Below, piece after piece: positions 61,145 through 64,000 of a stretch of 64,000 nucleotides of DNA. A program made the translations under genes and the position numbers. The stretch comes from UBA5177 sp002413265 (lineage in GTDB: Bacteria; Chloroflexota; UBA5177): contig DAIORV010000003.1 of assembly GCA_036752825.1 (NCBI GenBank), positions 9,884 to 73,883 on the forward strand, read 5' to 3'. Position 1 is the stretch's first letter, and the number at the start of each line of letters is the position of its first letter. The notes under the pieces are model-generated. The model did no database searches. It had not been told where the DNA came from and saw only the letters and a list, made by a program, of their open reading frames with translations.

Positions 61145-62262
61145 GCCTGAGCGCCTATCTAGCCCATCAGGGGTCTGATTATCGCTCAGCCGGCGTCAGC
61201 ATCTACACCGAACAGCTGCTGAGGCGGCTGCCTGCTGCAGCGCCTCAGAATCGATACGTAGCATTCGTGGGGCCGGATGCGCCCCCATTTGACGACGTCG
61301 AGCGAGTACAGACCCGCTTCCCAACCTATCGTCCGGAGATCCGCATCGGCTGGGAACAGACGGGTCTTTTGGTTGAAGCTGCGAGGCACCGCGTCGACCT
61401 TCTCCATGGCACGGTGAACGTCCTTCCCGCCTTCCGGCGGAAGCCTTCGGTGGTCACGATCCACGACCTCTCATTCCTGACAACGCCCAGAACTCTGCCG
61501 AGGGCCAAGGCGCAATACCTCAGGTACGCCGTGCGCCTCTCGGCGCGGGTGGCCCAGCGCATCATTGCGGTCTCGCGGAGCACCAAAAGTGATCTGGTGG
61601 ACAGCTTTGGCGTCAGGCCGGAAAAGATAGACGTTATTTATCCAGGTGTCGACGAGCGGTTCCATCCACGTTGTGACGAGGAGAAGACTACCTTCCGAAC
61701 TGCACTGACCGAAGGTCGTCCGTACATCCTGCACGTAGGCACCCTACAGCCTAGAAAAAACGTGGACATCCTGATTCGCGCGTTCGCGCGACTGAAGGCG
61801 GAAGCGGGTATCCCTCACCTCCTGCTCCTGGCGGGAGCGCGCGGGTGGATGTACGCCAATCTGTTTCGGATGGTAGCGGACCTCGGCCTCCAGGCCGACG
61901 TTCGATTTGCCGATTATGTGGCTCCAGCAGACTTGCCCCTCTGGTACAATTGCGCCGACGTTTTCGCCTATCCTTCGGCTTTCGAAGGCTTTGGGCTGCC
62001 CGTCCTCGAGGCTATGGCGTGCGGCCTCCCAGTCGTCACGTCGGCGTCGAGTTCGCTCCTCGAAGTGGCAGGTGACGCGGCGATTACAGTGGAACCAGGG
62101 TCGGACGAGGCGTTGGCGCAAGGAGTGGGCAGGATCCTTAACGACGAGCGGCTCCGACAACGCCTGCGAAGCGCGGGTCTACAGCGCGCCTCCGATTGGA
62201 CCTGGGACGTCACCGCGCGTGCAACCGCCGAGGTCTACCGGAGAACGGTGCAGGGCCCGTGA
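61135..62262 (+). CDS. GT4 glycosyltransferase (exopolysaccharide)
   Basis: A 375-residue GT-B glycosyltransferase. GIYTEQLLRRL-like start (here GVSIYTEQLLRRL), LLHGTVNVLPAF, VTIHDLSFL, PYILHVGTLQPRKNVDILIRA and PSAFEGFGLPVLEAMACGLPVVTS mark the WcaI/mannosyltransferase-like GT4 group. Sugar unknown. Its ATG lies inside the last codons of selB, and its stop overlaps the sugar transferase start (GTGA), so the EPS genes are joined to selB in one transcript. Confidence 0.88.
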   Translation: MRVGLSAYLAHQGSDYRSAGVSIYTEQLLRRLPAAAPQNRYVAFVGPDAPPFDDVERVQTRFPTYRPEIRIGWEQTGLLVEAARHRVDLLHGTVNVLPAFRRKPSVVTIHDLSFLTTPRTLPRAKAQYLRYAVRLSARVAQRIIAVSRSTKSDLVDSFGVRPEKIDVIYPGVDERFHPRCDEEKTTFRTALTEGRPYILHVGTLQPRKNVDILIRAFARLKAEAGIPHLLLLAGARGWMYANLFRMVADLGLQADVRFADYVAPADLPLWYNCADVFAYPSAFEGFGLPVLEAMACGLPVVTSASSSLLEVAGDAAITVEPGSDEALAQGVGRILNDERLRQRLRSAGLQRASDWTWDVTARATAEVYRRTVQGP

Positions 62263-63728
62263 ACGCGATCGAAGCCGCCTCATCCGAGCGGGCCGGCATT
62301 CGAGCTCGAAGCCGGACACACCGCCGCTACCTACCCGTGGTGCTCCTGGCCACCGACGTCGCAACGGTCTGTGTGGCCTTCGTGCTCGGCTACTGGATCC
62401 GCTACACGTTCGGCATCGGGCCGGCTATCCAGGATCAGGTTTCGCTCAGACAGTACGAACCGTTTTTTCTCCTCCTCATGATGGTGATGCTCCCGGTCCT
62501 TCTGTTCAAGGGCGCCTACCGGCATCGTTTGAGCCGCGATCTCACCGACGACTTCACCACGGTGTTCAGCGCAGCCACGATCAGCATTGCGACGGTGATC
62601 GTGGTGACGTACCTGACGCACAAGTGGCAGTACTCCCGCGCCGTCGTCGTCTACGTCTGGGTCCTGATGATAGTGCTGGTCTTTTTGGGGAGAGCAGTGT
62701 ATAGGAGCCTTCAGGCTTTTCGCCACAGGCGCGGCTGGGGCGTGCGGCGACTGCTCGTGGTTGGAGGCACCGACGTCGCAAAGATGATCATGCAGAGCGT
62801 GATGAGCCGCCCGGATCTCGGCTACCACCTGGTCGGTTTCGCGGACCACCGCGTATCACCCCAATTGCGAGATTTCGGTCGCTTTCGTGCCGTCGGCCAG
62901 ATTGCGGACGTACCTCAGCTGATTACCACGCACGCCGTGGACGATATCGTGATAGCGCTGCCGGCCGCGGCCCACGAAGAGGTCTGGCCCATCCTGGCCT
63001 TGTGCGAGCAGCACCGGGTGGGCCTGAAACTGGTCCCCGACCTCTTTGAGATGAGTCTGAGTCGAGTGGAGGTAGACGACATCGCCGGTATCCCGCTGCT
63101 CGACGTTCAAGAGCGGCCGCTCCGACTCATAGCTCGGGGCTCAAAGAGATGCATCGACCTCCTTTTGGCAGGTTTGTTGCTCACCCTGTCCGCGCCACTC
63201 CTCCTGCTCCTTGGCGTTTTCATCCGCGTCGGATCGAGCGGTCCGGCCCTTCTAAGGCAGACCCGGATTGGTGAAGGTGGGCGGCCCTTCGAGTGCTTCA
63301 AGCTTCGGACCATGCAAATCGATGCGGAGGACTACGAGGCGTCCCTTGCCGAGATGAATGAAGCCGACGGTCTGCTGTTCAAAATGCGGAACGATCCACG
63401 CTGCACGCCGCTTGGGCGCCGCATGAGACGGCTAAGCCTGGACGAGCTCCCGCAGTTGTGGAACGTCGTAAAGGGAGAAATGAGCCTCGTCGGACCCCGT
63501 CCGGCACTTCCCGAGCAGGTGGCCAAGTACGACGGCGCGCAGCGCCGCAGGCTGGAAATGAAGCCCGGCATGACGGGCATCTGGCAGGTGAGCGGGCGAA
63601 GCGATCTGGCATTCGACGAAATGGTGCTGATGGACATCTATTACGTCGACAACTGGTCGCTTGCTCTCGACGCTCGAATTCTGGTCCGGACGTGCATCGC
63701 GGTCATTCGTAGGCACGGGGCCTACTGA
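62259..63728 (+). CDS. Undecaprenyl-phosphate glycosyl-1-phosphate transferase (WcaJ/WbaP family)
   Basis: Initiates exopolysaccharide repeat units by loading a sugar phosphate onto undecaprenyl phosphate. The 489-residue protein has four N-terminal membrane helices, a Rossmann-like middle domain (RRLLVVGGTDVAKMI), and the C-terminal bacterial sugar transferase domain: SKRCIDLLLAG, RTMQIDAEDYEAS, RRLSLDELPQLWNVVKGEMS and KPGMTGIWQVSGRSDL. GTG 62259 overlaps the upstream stop. The sugar is probably glucose or galactose but is not determined. Confidence 0.92.
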   Translation: MNAIEAASSERAGIRARSRTHRRYLPVVLLATDVATVCVAFVLGYWIRYTFGIGPAIQDQVSLRQYEPFFLLLMMVMLPVLLFKGAYRHRLSRDLTDDFTTVFSAATISIATVIVVTYLTHKWQYSRAVVVYVWVLMIVLVFLGRAVYRSLQAFRHRRGWGVRRLLVVGGTDVAKMIMQSVMSRPDLGYHLVGFADHRVSPQLRDFGRFRAVGQIADVPQLITTHAVDDIVIALPAAAHEEVWPILALCEQHRVGLKLVPDLFEMSLSRVEVDDIAGIPLLDVQERPLRLIARGSKRCIDLLLAGLLLTLSAPLLLLLGVFIRVGSSGPALLRQTRIGEGGRPFECFKLRTMQIDAEDYEASLAEMNEADGLLFKMRNDPRCTPLGRRMRRLSLDELPQLWNVVKGEMSLVGPRPALPEQVAKYDGAQRRRLEMKPGMTGIWQVSGRSDLAFDEMVLMDIYYVDNWSLALDARILVRTCIAVIRRHGAY

Positions 63729-64000
63729 GTGAGCTTTCTCGAATACTGGGCGATCTTGCGCCGCCGCTGGGTGCTGATCGCCGCCATAGTTGTGCTCGAC
63801 GTGCTTCTAAGCGGGTTCAGCTATCGCAGGGCAAATCAAGCGTCGGGATACCAATCCTGCCTGACTGTGTACGTGGCGGACCTTTCAGCCCCATCGATCG
63901 TAGCCGCCAGCTCGTCCCTGGAGACGGCTGCGGAACTGCTCGCCGGCGAAAGCGCCGCAAACTTCTTCGCGGACGATCTGCTGGATGTGGCGCAGTCTCG
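63729..64000 (+). CDS. Wzz-like polysaccharide chain-length/export protein, partial
   Basis: Incomplete at the window edge: 90 codons are visible. The start GTG at 63729 directly follows the upstream TGA. The reading SFLEYWAILRRRWVLIAAIVVL shows a cytoplasmic start and a first membrane helix as in Wzz/GumC-type proteins, followed by outside sequence (YQSCLTVYVADLSAPSIV). It continues the EPS operon. Confidence 0.75.
   Translation, partial: MSFLEYWAILRRRWVLIAAIVVLDVLLSGFSYRRANQASGYQSCLTVYVADLSAPSIVAASSSLETAAELLAGESAANFFADDLLDVAQS

Overview
The window is a dense, GC-rich stretch of bacterial chromosome. Almost every gene is a recognisable housekeeping or cell-envelope gene, and I see no insertion sequence, prophage or CRISPR array. 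Several gene sets are typical of monoderm lineages around Actinobacteriota, Chloroflexota and Dormibacterota: a dnaK-grpE-dnaJ-hspR-clpB heat-shock cluster with a HAIR-type HspR operator, a CysO/CysM/Mec cysteine pathway as in mycobacteria, a phosphatidylinositol-mannoside-like operon led by ino1, a 7Fe ferredoxin and a sortase. I cannot fix the phylum from the sequence alone.

Layout. 1-5.1 kb: a WecG/TagA glycosyltransferase facing ATP sulfurylase and two tandem alkaline-phosphatase-superfamily proteins. 5.4-10.2 kb: glycerol kinase, GAPDH, methionyl-tRNA formyltransferase, a DUF503 protein, a GNAT enzyme and a small ORF. 10.3-21 kb: a P5C-dehydrogenase-like enzyme, the cysO-cysM-mec operon, a UbiA prenyltransferase, a hydrolase, metK, a degenerate AP-fold membrane protein, an aminotransferase and a WalJ-like hydrolase. 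21.2-25.8 kb: ferredoxin followed by a glycan cluster (GT9, WecG, nucleotide-sugar dehydrogenase, WecA/TagO). 25.7-33.4 kb: PAP2, FabG-like SDR, methyltransferase, GT-C-like membrane protein, proC, a universal stress protein and several small proteins. 33.5-38.4 kb: tRNA-His, sortase, tRNA-Val and gatCAB. 38.4-47.7 kb: clpB, hspR, dnaJ, grpE, dnaK and lon. 47.9-55.3 kb: one long operon running ArsR regulator, ino1, two acyltransferases, PimA-like GT4, CDP-alcohol phosphatidyltransferase, a DUF1611 P-loop protein and selD. 55.4-64 kb: a third AP-family protein, moaC, an NtrC-like regulator, selB, then exopolysaccharide genes (GT4, sugar-phosphate transferase, start of a Wzz-like gene).

The most notable result is that selD is longer than it first appears. 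Reading through an in-frame UGA at 48916-48918 restores the whole N-terminus, places the UGA exactly at the catalytic Cys/Sec position, and a hairpin suited to a bacterial SECIS follows at once. With selB at 59.3 kb, this indicates a working selenocysteine system. Other points of interest are convergent genes with interlocked stop codons at five junctions, two glycan genes without a usual start codon, an NtrC-like regulator whose GAFTGA loop reads GSFTSA, a DnaJ with half a zinc finger, and unexplained perfect inverted repeats in front of glpK, metK and lon.
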